From Rhizobium sp. P32RR-XVIII (GTDB lineage Bacteria > Pseudomonadota > Alphaproteobacteria > Rhizobiales > Rhizobiaceae): a stretch of DNA of 64,000 bases. Where the stretch lies: assembly GCF_012641395.1 (NCBI RefSeq), contig NZ_JABAIH010000004.1, positions 124,001-188,000 of the forward strand, given 5' to 3'. This document shows positions 34,273 through 44,072 of the stretch, piece after piece (position 1 is the stretch's first letter; every line of letters starts with the position of its first letter). The notes under the pieces were generated by a model. It saw only the letters and a list, made by a program, of their open reading frames with translations. It made no database searches and was not told the origin of the DNA. Both the position numbers and the translations under genes were made by a program.

Positions 34273-36342
34273 TCATCGCCCTTCACGCCACCACATGGCG
34301 CCGAAGGCGAGCAGCAGCACGCCGACGCCGGCAAACCCGGCAAACAGCGGCAAGGTATTGATGCCCTTCAGGACGGTCTCGTTCGTCAGCTTGATCTGCA
34401 TGCGGTCGTTGTCGGCAACGCGAATCTGGCCGCGGACCGGCAGGATCGGCGGAACCTCGACCGCTCCGCTCGCATCCGAAACGCGGGCAACAAGGCCGCG
34501 CGTCTTGCTTGCGATCGGCTTCAGCACGTCGCCGGTCGAAATCATCGCCTTGAATTCCGGCGCATCGACCGCGCCGACATGGACGAGCGTCATGAGGTCG
34601 CCGTTGCGGATCTCGAAGAGGCCGATCTCGTCCATCTTCTTCTCGGCCTTGAAGAGACCGGGTTCGGATTGCGTCAGCGGCAGCGTTTCCGTCCTGCCGG
34701 AGGGGTACCGGATCGTGGCATCGCCTGGATTGTCGCCGAGCGTCTGGCGGGTGATCTCGAGCGTGCGGCCGGAGGCGCGCGCCGTCAGTGCCTCTTCTTC
34801 GAGAGCTGGCTCCTTCATCAGCCAGTGGGCGATGCGGCGATAGAGCGAGACGTGCGGACCGCCGCCCTCGAAGCCGCGAGCCCAGAGCCAGCCCTGATCG
34901 GAGAGCAGCATGGCGACGCGGCCCTGGCCGGCCCGGTTCAAGACCAGCAGCGGATGATTGTCGGCGCCGACCATCACCGTCTGGCCTTGCGGCGGTTCGA
35001 CATCGACGCTGCGGAACCAGCGGCCCCAATGCGGCGGCTCGTCGCCGGAACCATCGAGGCCACGGGTCACGGGATGCTTTCGGCCTTCCTCGGAAAGGCG
35101 CGGATAAAACGCCTTGTCGATCATCCGGCCGGTCGGCTGCGCCGGAAGTACGGACGCAAGCGGCGTCAGCGCAATCGAATCCTGACCGGCATGTTCGGGA
35201 CCTGCGGCGATCAGCAGCGCGCCGCCGTTTTCGACATATTGGGCGATGTAATCGTAATAGAGGATCGGCAGCACGCCGCGGTGCTGGTAGCGGTCGAAAA
35301 TGATCAGGTCGAAGTCCTTGATCTTGTCGACGAACAGCTCGCGCGTCGGAAAGGCGATCAGCGAAAGCTCGTTGATCGGCGTGCCGTCCTGCTTTTCGGG
35401 CGGGCGCAGAATGGTGAAGTGGACGAGATCGACGGAGGCGTCGGACTTCAAAAGATTGCGCCAGGCGCGCTCGCCGGCATGCGGCTCGCCGGAGACCAGA
35501 AGTACACGCAGGTTTTCGCGGATGCCGTCGATGACATGGACGGCGCGGTTGTTTGCCTCCGTCACTTCGCCCGGCAGCCCGGCAACCGAGAATTCCAATA
35601 CGTTACTCCCGCCGCGCGCAACCCTGAAGGAAAACGGCGTATCCTGACCCGGAGTTGCCTGTAGCGTGGCAATCTCGTCGCCATTCAGCTTCACGGTGAT
35701 CTTGGCCGTATCGCCGGGGCTCGGGCCATCGTCGAAAACGCGAAGGACCAGTTGCTGCTCTTCGTTGACGATGCCGAAGCGCGGCGCCTTGATCACCTCG
35801 ATACGGCGGTCGAACTCGTTGGGCTTGCCGGTAATGAGGCCATGGATCGGCGCGTCGAAGCCAAGCGCCTGATTGATCCCCGGCACATCATGCACCTGGC
35901 CGTCCGTGAGCATGATCGCGCCGCCGATACGCGCCGGAGGCACGTCGGCAACGGCAGCCGACAGCGCCGTGAACAGACGGGTGGACGGCGTATCGGAATC
36001 TTCCGGTTCGGTGACATCGACGTATCGCGGCTCGATATTCGGGAAGCGTGCGAGGCGATCCTTGAGCTGCGCCAGCGCTTCCTCGGTCACCTTGATGCGA
36101 TCCGGCGTCTGCTGGCTCTGGCTGCGATCGACGATGACGGGAACGATCGTCGAAAGCTGGTCGCGGTCTTCCTGCATGAGGAGCGGGTTCGCGAGGGCTG
36201 CCAGCAATGCGAGGGCCGCAAGCGTGCGAATCCAGGCACCGCGGATGCCGCGCCAGATCGCGAAGGCTGCGACCACCGCAACCACAGCCGCCAGTGCGGC
36301 AAGGATCGGCCAGGGAAGGAAAGGCGAAAAATCAAGCGTCAT
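34273..36342 (-). CDS. Membrane protein with amidotransferase-like/vWA-like middle, BatB-type
   Basis: This 689-aa protein has two N-terminal membrane helices (about 10-28 and 36-55), a large soluble part, and one C-terminal helix (about 662-682). The first soluble section (VPVIVDRSQSQQTPDRIKVT, then GGAIMLTDGQVHD) has the DxS and TDG elements of a von Willebrand-like fold. The later part (LRVLLVSGEPHAGERAWRNLL, GGALLIAAGPEH) resembles a class I glutamine-amidotransferase fold without its catalytic Cys-His pair. It follows the DUF4159 gene by one base and probably forms a complex with it. Confidence 0.78.
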   Translation of the reverse strand: MTLDFSPFLPWPILAALAAVVAVVAAFAIWRGIRGAWIRTLAALALLAALANPLLMQEDRDQLSTIVPVIVDRSQSQQTPDRIKVTEEALAQLKDRLARFPNIEPRYVDVTEPEDSDTPSTRLFTALSAAVADVPPARIGGAIMLTDGQVHDVPGINQALGFDAPIHGLITGKPNEFDRRIEVIKAPRFGIVNEEQQLVLRVFDDGPSPGDTAKITVKLNGDEIATLQATPGQDTPFSFRVARGGSNVLEFSVAGLPGEVTEANNRAVHVIDGIRENLRVLLVSGEPHAGERAWRNLLKSDASVDLVHFTILRPPEKQDGTPINELSLIAFPTRELFVDKIKDFDLIIFDRYQHRGVLPILYYDYIAQYVENGGALLIAAGPEHAGQDSIALTPLASVLPAQPTGRMIDKAFYPRLSEEGRKHPVTRGLDGSGDEPPHWGRWFRSVDVEPPQGQTVMVGADNHPLLVLNRAGQGRVAMLLSDQGWLWARGFEGGGPHVSLYRRIAHWLMKEPALEEEALTARASGRTLEITRQTLGDNPGDATIRYPSGRTETLPLTQSEPGLFKAEKKMDEIGLFEIRNGDLMTLVHVGAVDAPEFKAMISTGDVLKPIASKTRGLVARVSDASGAVEVPPILPVRGQIRVADNDRMQIKLTNETVLKGINTLPLFAGFAGVGVLLLAFGAMWWREGR

Positions 36343-36343
36343 G

Positions 36344-39157
36344 TCACTGCCCCAGCCGTTCGAGGAGCGCTGGGATGTGGACCTGATCGGTCTTGTAGTT
36401 GCCGGTCAGCATGTACATCATGATGTTGACGCCCGCACGGTAAGCATATTCGCGCTGCATCTCATCCGGCGGAACGGTCGGCAGCATCGGTACGCCGTTC
36501 TCATCGACCGCCCAGGCCCCGGCAAAATCGTTGCCGGTAATGAGGATCGGTGAAACACCGTCGGCGGAGGCGGTGGATTTCGGGTCCGAAGCGCGATTGT
36601 CCTGCCGTGACTCGATCCAGAGGGGACTTCCGCTATAGCGGCCCGGGAAGCTCGACAGCAGATAGAACGACTTTGTCAGGACGTGGTCGGAGGGAACCGG
36701 CTCGAGCGGCGGAATGTCGAGGTTTGCAAGGATCTGCTGCAGGCGCTCGCCGTTGGCGCTGGTGGCGCCGCCGCTGTCGTCCAGCGCCGTGAACTGGTCC
36801 CGCGTGTCGAAAAGCACGGTGCCGCCGGCGCGCATGTAGGCGTCGATGCGATTGATCGCAGCGGCGGACGGCATCGGCGCGGAGGCGGAAACCGGCCAAT
36901 AGATGATCGGATAGAAGGAAAGCTCGTCCTTGGTGAGATCGAGGCCGACAGGTGGTGCGGGTTCCAGTGTCGTGCGGAATGTCAGGAACTCCGTCAGGCC
37001 CTCGAGACCGCGTTCGGAGATATTGTCGACATCCTGCTCGCCGGTGACGACATAGGCGAGATGGGTGTTATGGAGCCGCTGGAAAATCTGGTCGTCACCG
37101 GGCTTGGAGTCGTCGGCGCGACCATCGAGGGGCTGCAGGAAGAGGGCAGCACCGACCGCGACGGCAACGAGGGCCGCAGGGCGGGCCGCCGAGCGCAGGC
37201 GCGAGAAAGCGCCGCCCATGAACATCACGATGAGGCTGTCTGCCAGGAGCAGCAGGAAGGCGATGAGGAAGAGGGCGGGCTTGGCGGACCAGGTTTCACC
37301 GCCGATCAGGCCCTGCCGGACGAGATTGACGCCAGCCATGTCCAGCGGCTTCAGTTCGGCATTATTCGGCAATACATTCAACGCAGTAAAGCCATCTTCT
37401 GAACCATAGAGTCCGGGTGGGTTGTCGAAGCTGGAAATGGGTTCAGCCTTTGCATTCGGAATGAGCGGGCGGGCGGTGCCCGTCTCCGTCGTCAGCACGC
37501 CCTTTGCCGTCAGCAGCCGGAAGGGCGGCAGCGCTTCGGCAGTCGAGGCCGCGCCGGCTTCGGAGGTTACGCCGCCGGAGCGGGAGAGCTGGACAATGCG
37601 CCTGAGCATCTCGACGAAATTACCGGAAATCGGCAGGTTGGACCAGGTCGCCTCGGCGCTGACGTGGAAGAGCACGATACGACCGGCGTTGATCGGCTTG
37701 GTCGTCACTAGCGGCGTGCCGTCAGCAAGGCTTGCCCAGGTACGCTCGGCAAGATCGGGCGTCGGTTCCGCAAGAACCTGGCGCTTGACGGTAACGTCAG
37801 TCGGCTTGGCCATACCGGCGAAGGGACCGAAATTGGGAAAATCCGCAAGCGGCTGCGGTTCAGCCCAGGAGAGCGAACCGCCGAGCGCACGCTCGCCCTG
37901 CCGCAGCGTCACAGGCACCAGCGGATCGTCAGCCGGAGCGGCGGCCAGGCGCGGGCCCGCGAAGCGGATCAGCGTGCCGCCATTGGCAATCCAGCGCTGC
38001 AACGGCTCATAGGTTTCCTGCGGCAGGCGGCCGATATCCGCCATGATGATGACTGAGGGATTCTGCGACAGCAGGTCGGGAATGGCGGTCGCGAGATCGG
38101 GCGTATTCGGCTGGATCAGATCGGCATAAGGCTGCAATGCGCGCTGAATGTAATACAGCGGGGAGAGAAGCGGCTGGAAGTCATCGCCCGCTTCGCCTGA
38201 AAGCAGGACGACGCGGCGGCGCTTGAAGCCGTCGTCGAGAAGCTGCACTGCGCCTGCCGTCGCGTGGGCGTCGATACTGACGCGGGCGAAATCATTGCGC
38301 ATCTCGAAGGGGGCGGCAATCGAGCCGGTGGCGACCGATTGCCCAGGCTGGAAGTCGACAGTGCCGGCGGCAATCGGGCGGCCTTGCGCGTCCTGCGCCG
38401 TCAGGGGCAGAGAGGCGGCACCAGCGCTGTCCAGACGTGTTGCGGTCACGGTCATCGCGTCCGCGGCATTCGTGGCGCCGGTAATGGCAATTGTCTGCGT
38501 CGCGTCGCCTTCCACGAGCCTGAACTCGGCCGGCTGCAGGTCGGCCAGCTGACGGACGGTCGCATCATTTTCCTTTGCCGCTGCTCCATCGGAAAGAAAT
38601 GCGAGGGTGCCTGGTTTCGTTCCATTGAGCGCTACCCGCAAAGCTTCGAAGGCACGCCCACGATCGGGAACAAGCGGCCGCGGCTCTGCGGCGCGAAGCT
38701 TGTCACGGGCAGCCGTCGCGGTGCCAGGCACGGCATTGTTGGTCGGATCGGCGGTAAACGCGACCGCAACCGGGATACCTGCGGACTCGGCCTCGTCGAT
38801 CAGCGCCTCGGCGGTCTGGACGCGGCGTGCCCAATCGGGTGCCGTGGCCCAGCTGTTATCGACGAAGAGCACCAGCGGGCCGCCGCCCGCGAGCGAAGTG
38901 GCGCGCGGATTGAACACCGGGTCGGCGATCGCAAGGATCACGGCGGCGGCAAGAAGCATGCGAAGCAGCGTCAGCCACCAGGGGCTTTGGGCGGGCGTCT
39001 CCTCGCGCTTCAGCACGGTCGCCAGGATTCTCAGCGGCGGAAAATACTCCGATTTCGGTCGTGGCGGCGTGAGCCTGAGCAGCCACCAGATGATCGGCAG
39101 CGCCACGAGTGCGCCAAGAATTGCTGGATAGGCGAATGCGAAGGGAAGTCCGCTCAC
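36344..39157 (-). CDS. DUF4159 domain membrane protein with N-terminal BatA-like region
   Basis: This 937-aa protein has N-terminal helices at about 6-24 and 58-77 enclosing the BatA-like PPRPKSEYFPPLRIL segment. A vWA-like region follows (LVLFVDNSWATAPDWARRVQ), with an incomplete metal site. Then comes a long domain of amidotransferase-like fold (IPDLLSQNPSVIIMADIGRL) and two further helices near 667-690 and 700-718. The C-terminal 210 residues are DUF4159 (NTHLAYVVTGEQDVDNISER, then YMRAGGTVLFDTRDQFTALD). Function is unknown; MoxR and DUF58 partners suggest chaperone-assisted assembly of an envelope or metal-dependent complex. It overlaps the DUF58 gene by four bases. Confidence 0.87.
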   Translation of the reverse strand: MSGLPFAFAYPAILGALVALPIIWWLLRLTPPRPKSEYFPPLRILATVLKREETPAQSPWWLTLLRMLLAAAVILAIADPVFNPRATSLAGGGPLVLFVDNSWATAPDWARRVQTAEALIDEAESAGIPVAVAFTADPTNNAVPGTATAARDKLRAAEPRPLVPDRGRAFEALRVALNGTKPGTLAFLSDGAAAKENDATVRQLADLQPAEFRLVEGDATQTIAITGATNAADAMTVTATRLDSAGAASLPLTAQDAQGRPIAAGTVDFQPGQSVATGSIAAPFEMRNDFARVSIDAHATAGAVQLLDDGFKRRRVVLLSGEAGDDFQPLLSPLYYIQRALQPYADLIQPNTPDLATAIPDLLSQNPSVIIMADIGRLPQETYEPLQRWIANGGTLIRFAGPRLAAAPADDPLVPVTLRQGERALGGSLSWAEPQPLADFPNFGPFAGMAKPTDVTVKRQVLAEPTPDLAERTWASLADGTPLVTTKPINAGRIVLFHVSAEATWSNLPISGNFVEMLRRIVQLSRSGGVTSEAGAASTAEALPPFRLLTAKGVLTTETGTARPLIPNAKAEPISSFDNPPGLYGSEDGFTALNVLPNNAELKPLDMAGVNLVRQGLIGGETWSAKPALFLIAFLLLLADSLIVMFMGGAFSRLRSAARPAALVAVAVGAALFLQPLDGRADDSKPGDDQIFQRLHNTHLAYVVTGEQDVDNISERGLEGLTEFLTFRTTLEPAPPVGLDLTKDELSFYPIIYWPVSASAPMPSAAAINRIDAYMRAGGTVLFDTRDQFTALDDSGGATSANGERLQQILANLDIPPLEPVPSDHVLTKSFYLLSSFPGRYSGSPLWIESRQDNRASDPKSTASADGVSPILITGNDFAGAWAVDENGVPMLPTVPPDEMQREYAYRAGVNIMMYMLTGNYKTDQVHIPALLERLGQ

Positions 39158-40074
39158 AGCTGCCCTCCGTGCGTCGCCTTGGCCGGCATGCCGGAGAGAT
39201 ACATGTGAACCGCAACCAGCGCTTCGGATGCCAGATGGTCGGTGCGGTGAGTGACGAATGTCCAGCCGAGATGGCGGAGTGACTGGCCAAGGCCGTCGCG
39301 GCGCGCGAGATAAGCGCGGCTATAGGCTTCACGGATGTGTTCCGCGCGGCCGGACACCAATCTCGAGCCGGTTTCCGGGTCTTTGAATTCGGTGCGGCCG
39401 GTATAAGGGAAGAGCTCCTCGGCGGGATCGGCGATCTCGACCACATGGCCGCGAAGACCACGCCGTGCAAGCGGGCCGAGGCGTGCCATGATCGTCGGCG
39501 CATCGTCCAGGAAATCGCCGATCAGAACGAGATCGCTCGAGCCGCGGATCATGCCGATTTCCGGCAGACCGCCCGCTAAGGGCGCGTGCATCAGCGCAGT
39601 CGCAAGCCGCTCGGCTGCATTGCGGGCGGAGATGGGTTCCATCACGCCAGGGCAGCCGATGCGTTCGCCGGAGCGGGCCAGGATTTCAGCGAGAGCCAGC
39701 ATGATGACGAGCGCGCGGCTCTCCTTCGAGACGCTGCCGAAGGTCGACTGGTACATCATCGACGGCGACATGTCGGCCCAGAGCCAAATGGTGTGAGCGG
39801 CTTCCCACTCGCGTTCGCGAACATAGGTGTGATCGTCGCGGGCTGAGCGGCGCCAGTCGATGCGCGACAGGCTTTCACCTTCGGTATAGGGGCGGAACTG
39901 CCAGAAATTCTCGCCAATTCCGCGCTTGCGGCGGCCATGCCAGCCGGCGATCACGGTGTTGGCGATGCGCTTGGCTTCGACCAGGCAATCCGGCACCAGA
40001 GAGGCCCGTTGTCTTGCACGGGCAAGGGCATCGCTGCCTGGTGTCGGATTGACGATCTGTCCGATTACTGCCAC
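39154..40074 (-). CDS. DUF58 domain protein (MoxR-associated)
   Basis: This soluble protein of 306 aa carries the DUF58 core (ENFWQFRPYTEGESLSRIDW, residues about 59-78) and a vWA-like region with WLWADMSPSMMY, which has the D-x-S-x-S-like metal site (D-M-S-P-S). It is the standard partner of MoxR ATPases. I chose GTG 40074, which follows AAGGA and starts at the conserved VAVIGQIVNP; the open frame reaches 55 codons further into moxR. Operon order is moxR, DUF58, DUF4159, amidotransferase-like, GNAT. Confidence 0.9.
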   Translation of the reverse strand: MAVIGQIVNPTPGSDALARARQRASLVPDCLVEAKRIANTVIAGWHGRRKRGIGENFWQFRPYTEGESLSRIDWRRSARDDHTYVREREWEAAHTIWLWADMSPSMMYQSTFGSVSKESRALVIMLALAEILARSGERIGCPGVMEPISARNAAERLATALMHAPLAGGLPEIGMIRGSSDLVLIGDFLDDAPTIMARLGPLARRGLRGHVVEIADPAEELFPYTGRTEFKDPETGSRLVSGRAEHIREAYSRAYLARRDGLGQSLRHLGWTFVTHRTDHLASEALVAVHMYLSGMPAKATHGGQL

Positions 40075-40087
40075 GCGTCCGGCTTCC

Positions 40088-41098
40088 TTATCCCTTGGCC
40101 TGCTTGACCAATCCGGCGATGACATCGCGGACGGACATGCCTTCGGCACGGGCGGCGAAGGTGAGCGCCATTCGGTGTTCGAGAACGGGTTCGGCAAGCG
40201 CGTAGATATCATCGATCGACGGCGCGAGACGGCCCTCATAGAGCGCCCGGGCGCGGGCGCAGAGCATCATCGACTGGCCGGCACGCGGGCCGGGGCCCCA
40301 GGCAACATGCTTGTCGGTCGTGGCGTTGCCCTGGCCGGGGCGGGCAGAGCGCACCAGATCGAGGATTGCGTCGACGACCTTGTCGCTCACCGGCATCTGG
40401 CGGATGAGTTTCTGGATCTCCATCAGCCGCCCGGCGTTGAGCACGGCTTTCGGCTTTGTTTCGCTGAGGCCTGTCGTTTCGAGCAGGATCTGGCGTTCGG
40501 CCGCGAGTTCCGGATAGTGCACGTCCACCTGCAGCAGGAAACGGTCAAGCTGGGCCTCCGGCAGCGGATAGGTGCCTTCCTGCTCAAGCGGGTTCTGCGT
40601 GGCGAGAACGTGGAAGGGCGCCGGCAGGTCATATCGCTGGCCGGCGATGGTGACATGGTATTCCTGCATGGATTGCAACAGCGCCGACTGCGTACGCGGC
40701 GAGGCGCGGTTGATTTCGTCCGCCATGAGCAGCTGGGCGAAGACCGGGCCCTTGACGAAACGGAAGGAACGGCGGCCGCTGTCATCCTGATCCATGACTT
40801 CGGAGCCGAGGATGTCCGAGGGCATCAGGTCCGGAGTGAACTGGATGCGGTTCGCGCCAAGGCCGAGCACTTCGCCAAGCGTCGTCACCAGCTTGGTCTT
40901 TGCAAGCCCGGGAACACCCACCAGAAGCGCGTGACCGCCGGAAAGAACGGCGAGCAACGTATTTTCAACGACGCTTTCCTGGCCGAAGATCACCTTGGAG
41001 ATTTCTTCGCGGATAAGGGCGATATCGGCAAGCGCCCTTTCCGCGGCGGCGATGATTGCCTTTTCATCGAGGCTGTCTTCGGTCTGCATCATACCCAT
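40088..41098 (-). CDS. MoxR-family AAA+ ATPase
   Basis: This 336-aa MoxR protein is a AAA+ chaperone that remodels or inserts cofactors into partner proteins with vWA domains. Walker A is GVPGLAKTKL (about residue 62), Walker B is LLMADEINRASPRTQSALLQ, sensor 1 is VLATQNPLEQEGTYPLPEAQ, and the lid follows. It is the first gene of the minus-strand operon and diverges from the DUF1285 operon, with 161 bases between the starts. MoxR proteins of this kind help in stress tolerance and enzyme maturation in other bacteria; the client here is unknown. Confidence 0.95.
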   Translation of the reverse strand: MGMMQTEDSLDEKAIIAAAERALADIALIREEISKVIFGQESVVENTLLAVLSGGHALLVGVPGLAKTKLVTTLGEVLGLGANRIQFTPDLMPSDILGSEVMDQDDSGRRSFRFVKGPVFAQLLMADEINRASPRTQSALLQSMQEYHVTIAGQRYDLPAPFHVLATQNPLEQEGTYPLPEAQLDRFLLQVDVHYPELAAERQILLETTGLSETKPKAVLNAGRLMEIQKLIRQMPVSDKVVDAILDLVRSARPGQGNATTDKHVAWGPGPRAGQSMMLCARARALYEGRLAPSIDDIYALAEPVLEHRMALTFAARAEGMSVRDVIAGLVKQAKG

Positions 41099-41259
41099 CA
41101 GGCATCTCCAACGGCTGGATCATTCGTCGCGAATCGGCTGATTTTACGCCAGTTGTTCATACCCGATAGAGTTATGAAGATGTTACGGGCTGACAAGTTC
41201 GCTTCAAATGACTATCTCGTGACTGATCCTTCTCGTTAAAAGCAAACCGGGACAGAACG

Positions 41260-41880
41260 ATGGCAGCGCAAGAGATCAGGGCGAGCGAAGATGCCGCAGG
41301 GCTGGCCGCGCTGATTTCGCGCCCCGCCGGCGAAACGGGCGGGAAGCGGGGGCTTCCACCCGTCGAGAAGTGGAATCCGCCCTTCTGCGGCGATATCGAC
41401 ATGGAAATCCGCGCCGACGGCACCTGGTTTTACATGGGCACGCCAATCGGCCGCGCTCCCCTGGTTCGCCTGTTCTCGACCGTTTTGCGCAAGGATGACG
41501 ACGGCAAGACCTATCTTGTGACGCCTGTCGAGAAAGTCGGAATCAGGGTCGCCGATGCGCCGTTCGTCGCCGTCGAGATGAGCGTCTCCGATCGCGGCGG
41601 CGATCAGGTGCTGACATTCCGCACCAATACCGGCGATGTCGTGGAAGCCGGGAAGGAGCATCCGCTGCGCTTCGTGATCCATGGCGAGAACAGCGAACTG
41701 AAGCCGTATCTACACGTGCGCGGGCGCCTCGAGGCTTTGGTGTCGCGTGCGGTCATGTACGAACTTGTGGAGACCGGAGAGGTCAGCACCATCAAGGGCA
41801 GGGACATGTTCTGCGTCCGGTCCGGCGGCTGCATCTTTCCTGTCATGCCGGCCGACGAACTGGATGCGCTTTCCCGATGA
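41260..41880 (+). CDS. DUF1285 domain protein
   Basis: This 206-aa soluble protein matches DUF1285 through NPPFCGDIDMEIRADGTWFY, YMGTPIGRAPLVRLFSTVLR and TPVEKVGIRVADAPFVAVEM. No catalytic site is known. It is the first of three overlapping plus-strand genes (DUF1285, Nudix, CCA-adding enzyme), each overlapping the next by four bases. The same set next to moxR is common in rhizobia. Confidence 0.9.
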   Translation: MAAQEIRASEDAAGLAALISRPAGETGGKRGLPPVEKWNPPFCGDIDMEIRADGTWFYMGTPIGRAPLVRLFSTVLRKDDDGKTYLVTPVEKVGIRVADAPFVAVEMSVSDRGGDQVLTFRTNTGDVVEAGKEHPLRFVIHGENSELKPYLHVRGRLEALVSRAVMYELVETGEVSTIKGRDMFCVRSGGCIFPVMPADELDALSR

Positions 41881-42527
41881 GCGATGCACTGACCAAACGC
41901 TATCCACGCTATTCCGCTGCCGAATTCCGCCGCCGGGCGCTCAATCAGACCGGCGGTCCGGTCGATCACTCCTGGCGGGATCACGGCGATCACATCCTCA
42001 ACCCGGATATCGTGGCGATGGTGGAGAACTTGCACCTTCGCGATGCTGCGGTGCTGGTGCCGGTGGTCGACACCGGCGATGACGCGCGCGTGATTTTCAC
42101 CAAGCGCACGGCAAACCTGCGCAAGCACTCCGGGCAGATCTCCTTCCCCGGCGGGGCAATTGATCCGACCGACGTTTCACCGGAAATGGCTGCGATCCGC
42201 GAGACGCACGAAGAGATCGGGATTGCGGGCGCGTTCGTCGAGACGGTCGGGCGCCTGCCGCATTATCTTGCCGCGACCGGGTTTCGCATTACCCCGGTGC
42301 TCGCCGTGGTGAAGCCCGGCTTCGAGCTCCGGCTCAACCCGCGGGAAGTCGACGATGTCTTTGAGGTGCCGCTTTCGTTTCTGATGAACCCGGACAATCA
42401 CACGCGCGACCGACGCGAGGTCGAAGGCATAGACCGGCATTTTTATCGTATGCCCTATGAAGGCTGGATGATCTGGGGCATCACCGCGGGCATCGTCCGC
42501 ACACTTTATGAGAGGCTTTATGAATGA
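41877..42527 (+). CDS. Nudix hydrolase, CoA pyrophosphatase type
   Basis: This 216-aa enzyme splits CoA or related dinucleotides. It contains the CoA-specific element TANLRKHSGQISFPGGAIDP followed by the Nudix box ending AAIRETHEEIGI. ATG 41877 overlaps the DUF1285 stop codon. It is co-transcribed with the CCA-adding enzyme. A house-cleaning role for oxidised CoA is known for the family; the precise substrate here is not tested. Confidence 0.92.
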   Translation: MSDALTKRYPRYSAAEFRRRALNQTGGPVDHSWRDHGDHILNPDIVAMVENLHLRDAAVLVPVVDTGDDARVIFTKRTANLRKHSGQISFPGGAIDPTDVSPEMAAIRETHEEIGIAGAFVETVGRLPHYLAATGFRITPVLAVVKPGFELRLNPREVDDVFEVPLSFLMNPDNHTRDRREVEGIDRHFYRMPYEGWMIWGITAGIVRTLYERLYE

Positions 42528-43777
42528 CCAGCCTTGCTGATCAAGCATGGTTCGAGGATCCCCGCCTTCAACGCGTCTTTGCGCTGCTGAACGCAGACGG
42601 CGGGGAAGGGCGCGTCGTCGGTGGCGCCGTACGCAACAGCCTGATGGGGCTGCCGGTCAGCGATATCGACATCGCGACGACGCTGACGCCGGATGCGGTG
42701 ATCGAACGGGCAAACGAGGACGGTGTCAAAGCAGTCCCGACTGGCATTGCGCATGGCACCGTGACGCTGGTGGTCGAGGGAAAGCCGTTCGAAGTGACGA
42801 CGCTGCGCACCGACGTCGAGACCGACGGACGTCGCGCGAAGGTTGCCTTCAGCACGGACTGGCAAGCGGATGCCGAACGGCGCGATTTGACGATCAACGC
42901 GCTCTACATGAATTCCGAAGGTGAGGTGGTCGATCTCGTCGGCGGGCTTGCCGATGTCGAGAAGCGCAATATCCGGTTCATCGGTCATGCGGCGACGCGC
43001 ATCGCCGAAGATTACCTGCGCATCCTGCGCTTCTTCCGGTTCTTTGCCTATTACGGCTCGGGCCGGCCGGATGCGGAGGGCCTGAAAGCCTGTGCAGCCG
43101 CGCGTTCGAAGCTCAGTACGCTTTCGTCCGAACGCGTCTGGTCGGAGCTTCGCAAGCTGCTTTCCGTCGAAGATCCCGGTAGGGCGCTGCTTTGGATGCG
43201 GCAGGTCGCGGTGCTCAATGAAGTGCTGCCGGAAACAGAGAAATGGGGCATCGACGCCATCCCGGCTCTCGTTTCGACCGAAAAGGCCCTCGGCTGGATA
43301 CCGGATCCGCTCCTGCGGCTCGCCTCGATTATTCCGCCGGATGCCGAGCGGCTCGAGAAGATGGCGGCCCGCCTGAAACTCTCAAATGCCGAAGCGGCCT
43401 ATTTCAGAGCCTGGGCGGCGGCTCCGCCCGTCAACGACGAAATATCAGCCGCAGCCTTCGACCGGCTGCTCTACCGCAACGGTGCGGAAGGCATCGTCAC
43501 GCGGCTGAAGCTTGCTCTGGCTGTCGCGCGCGGCAAAGCGGAGGGCGACATGAACGAGATGAGCCGGTCGGCAAGGATCGGTAAGCTCCTGGATCAGGCT
43601 CTGGCGTGGAAGAAGCCGCAGTTTCCGATTGGCGGCGGCGATGTCATTTCCACAGGCATTCCGGCGGGGCCGCGCGTCGGCGAGGCACTGGCGATGCTCG
43701 AGAATCAATGGGTCGAAGAGAATTTTGCCGCGGACCGGGCGACCCTGCTCGCCCGGCTGAAGGACCTTCCGACGTGA
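42524..43777 (+). CDS. cca: CCA-adding tRNA nucleotidyltransferase / poly(A) polymerase family
   Basis: This 417-aa class II nucleotidyltransferase has the head domain signature VVGGAVRNSLMGLPVSDIDI with the two catalytic Asp residues (DID). The RRDLTINALYMN motif and DYLRILRFFRFFAYYG follow, then a helical neck and body. It adds or repairs the CCA 3' end of tRNA. The symbol is the functional one; poly(A) polymerase activity cannot be excluded by sequence, although the DUF1285-Nudix context is that of the alphaproteobacterial CCA enzyme. ATG overlaps the preceding stop codon. Confidence 0.93.
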   Translation: MTSLADQAWFEDPRLQRVFALLNADGGEGRVVGGAVRNSLMGLPVSDIDIATTLTPDAVIERANEDGVKAVPTGIAHGTVTLVVEGKPFEVTTLRTDVETDGRRAKVAFSTDWQADAERRDLTINALYMNSEGEVVDLVGGLADVEKRNIRFIGHAATRIAEDYLRILRFFRFFAYYGSGRPDAEGLKACAAARSKLSTLSSERVWSELRKLLSVEDPGRALLWMRQVAVLNEVLPETEKWGIDAIPALVSTEKALGWIPDPLLRLASIIPPDAERLEKMAARLKLSNAEAAYFRAWAAAPPVNDEISAAAFDRLLYRNGAEGIVTRLKLALAVARGKAEGDMNEMSRSARIGKLLDQALAWKKPQFPIGGGDVISTGIPAGPRVGEALAMLENQWVEENFAADRATLLARLKDLPT

Positions 43778-43963
43778 TCAGGCGGCAGTCGCTTCGTCGC
43801 GGATGCGGGCCTTGATGTTGTCGACCATGTTTTCGCGAATGGTTGTTTCACCATGGGCGGTTTTCATATGCTCGATCGCGCGGCGGACGATTTCGGCGTC
43901 TTCGTTGGCGCGTGTGTGCCAAGAACAGCCCGGAACAAGCGTACCACATTCGAAAAGTCGCAT
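43778..43963 (-). CDS. DUF1059 domain small protein
   Basis: This 61-aa protein matches DUF1059: FECGTLVPGCSWHTRANEDA, then VRRAIEHMKTAHG. Two cysteines and two histidines may bind a metal, as the family pattern suggests. ATG 43963 has a good AAGGAG site. It is convergent with the CCA gene, whose stop codon touches its own. No function is established. Confidence 0.85.
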   Translation of the reverse strand: MRLFECGTLVPGCSWHTRANEDAEIVRRAIEHMKTAHGETTIRENMVDNIKARIRDEATAA

Positions 43964-44072
43964 TGTCTACTCCTTTGTCCGGAAGATGACAGGATGATAG
44001 CGCTGTCTTCAATGTACGAAACCGGGAGAAAGTTCCAGCCGACGACGTGCGCCGGCCGGTAACACATACGGA

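Noticed and set aside
44010..44040. General-stress sigma (GGAAC-type) promoter upstream of the DUF1059 gene
   Set aside because: GGAAC is present on the minus strand at 44036-44032, but no matching -10 element stands at the required distance.
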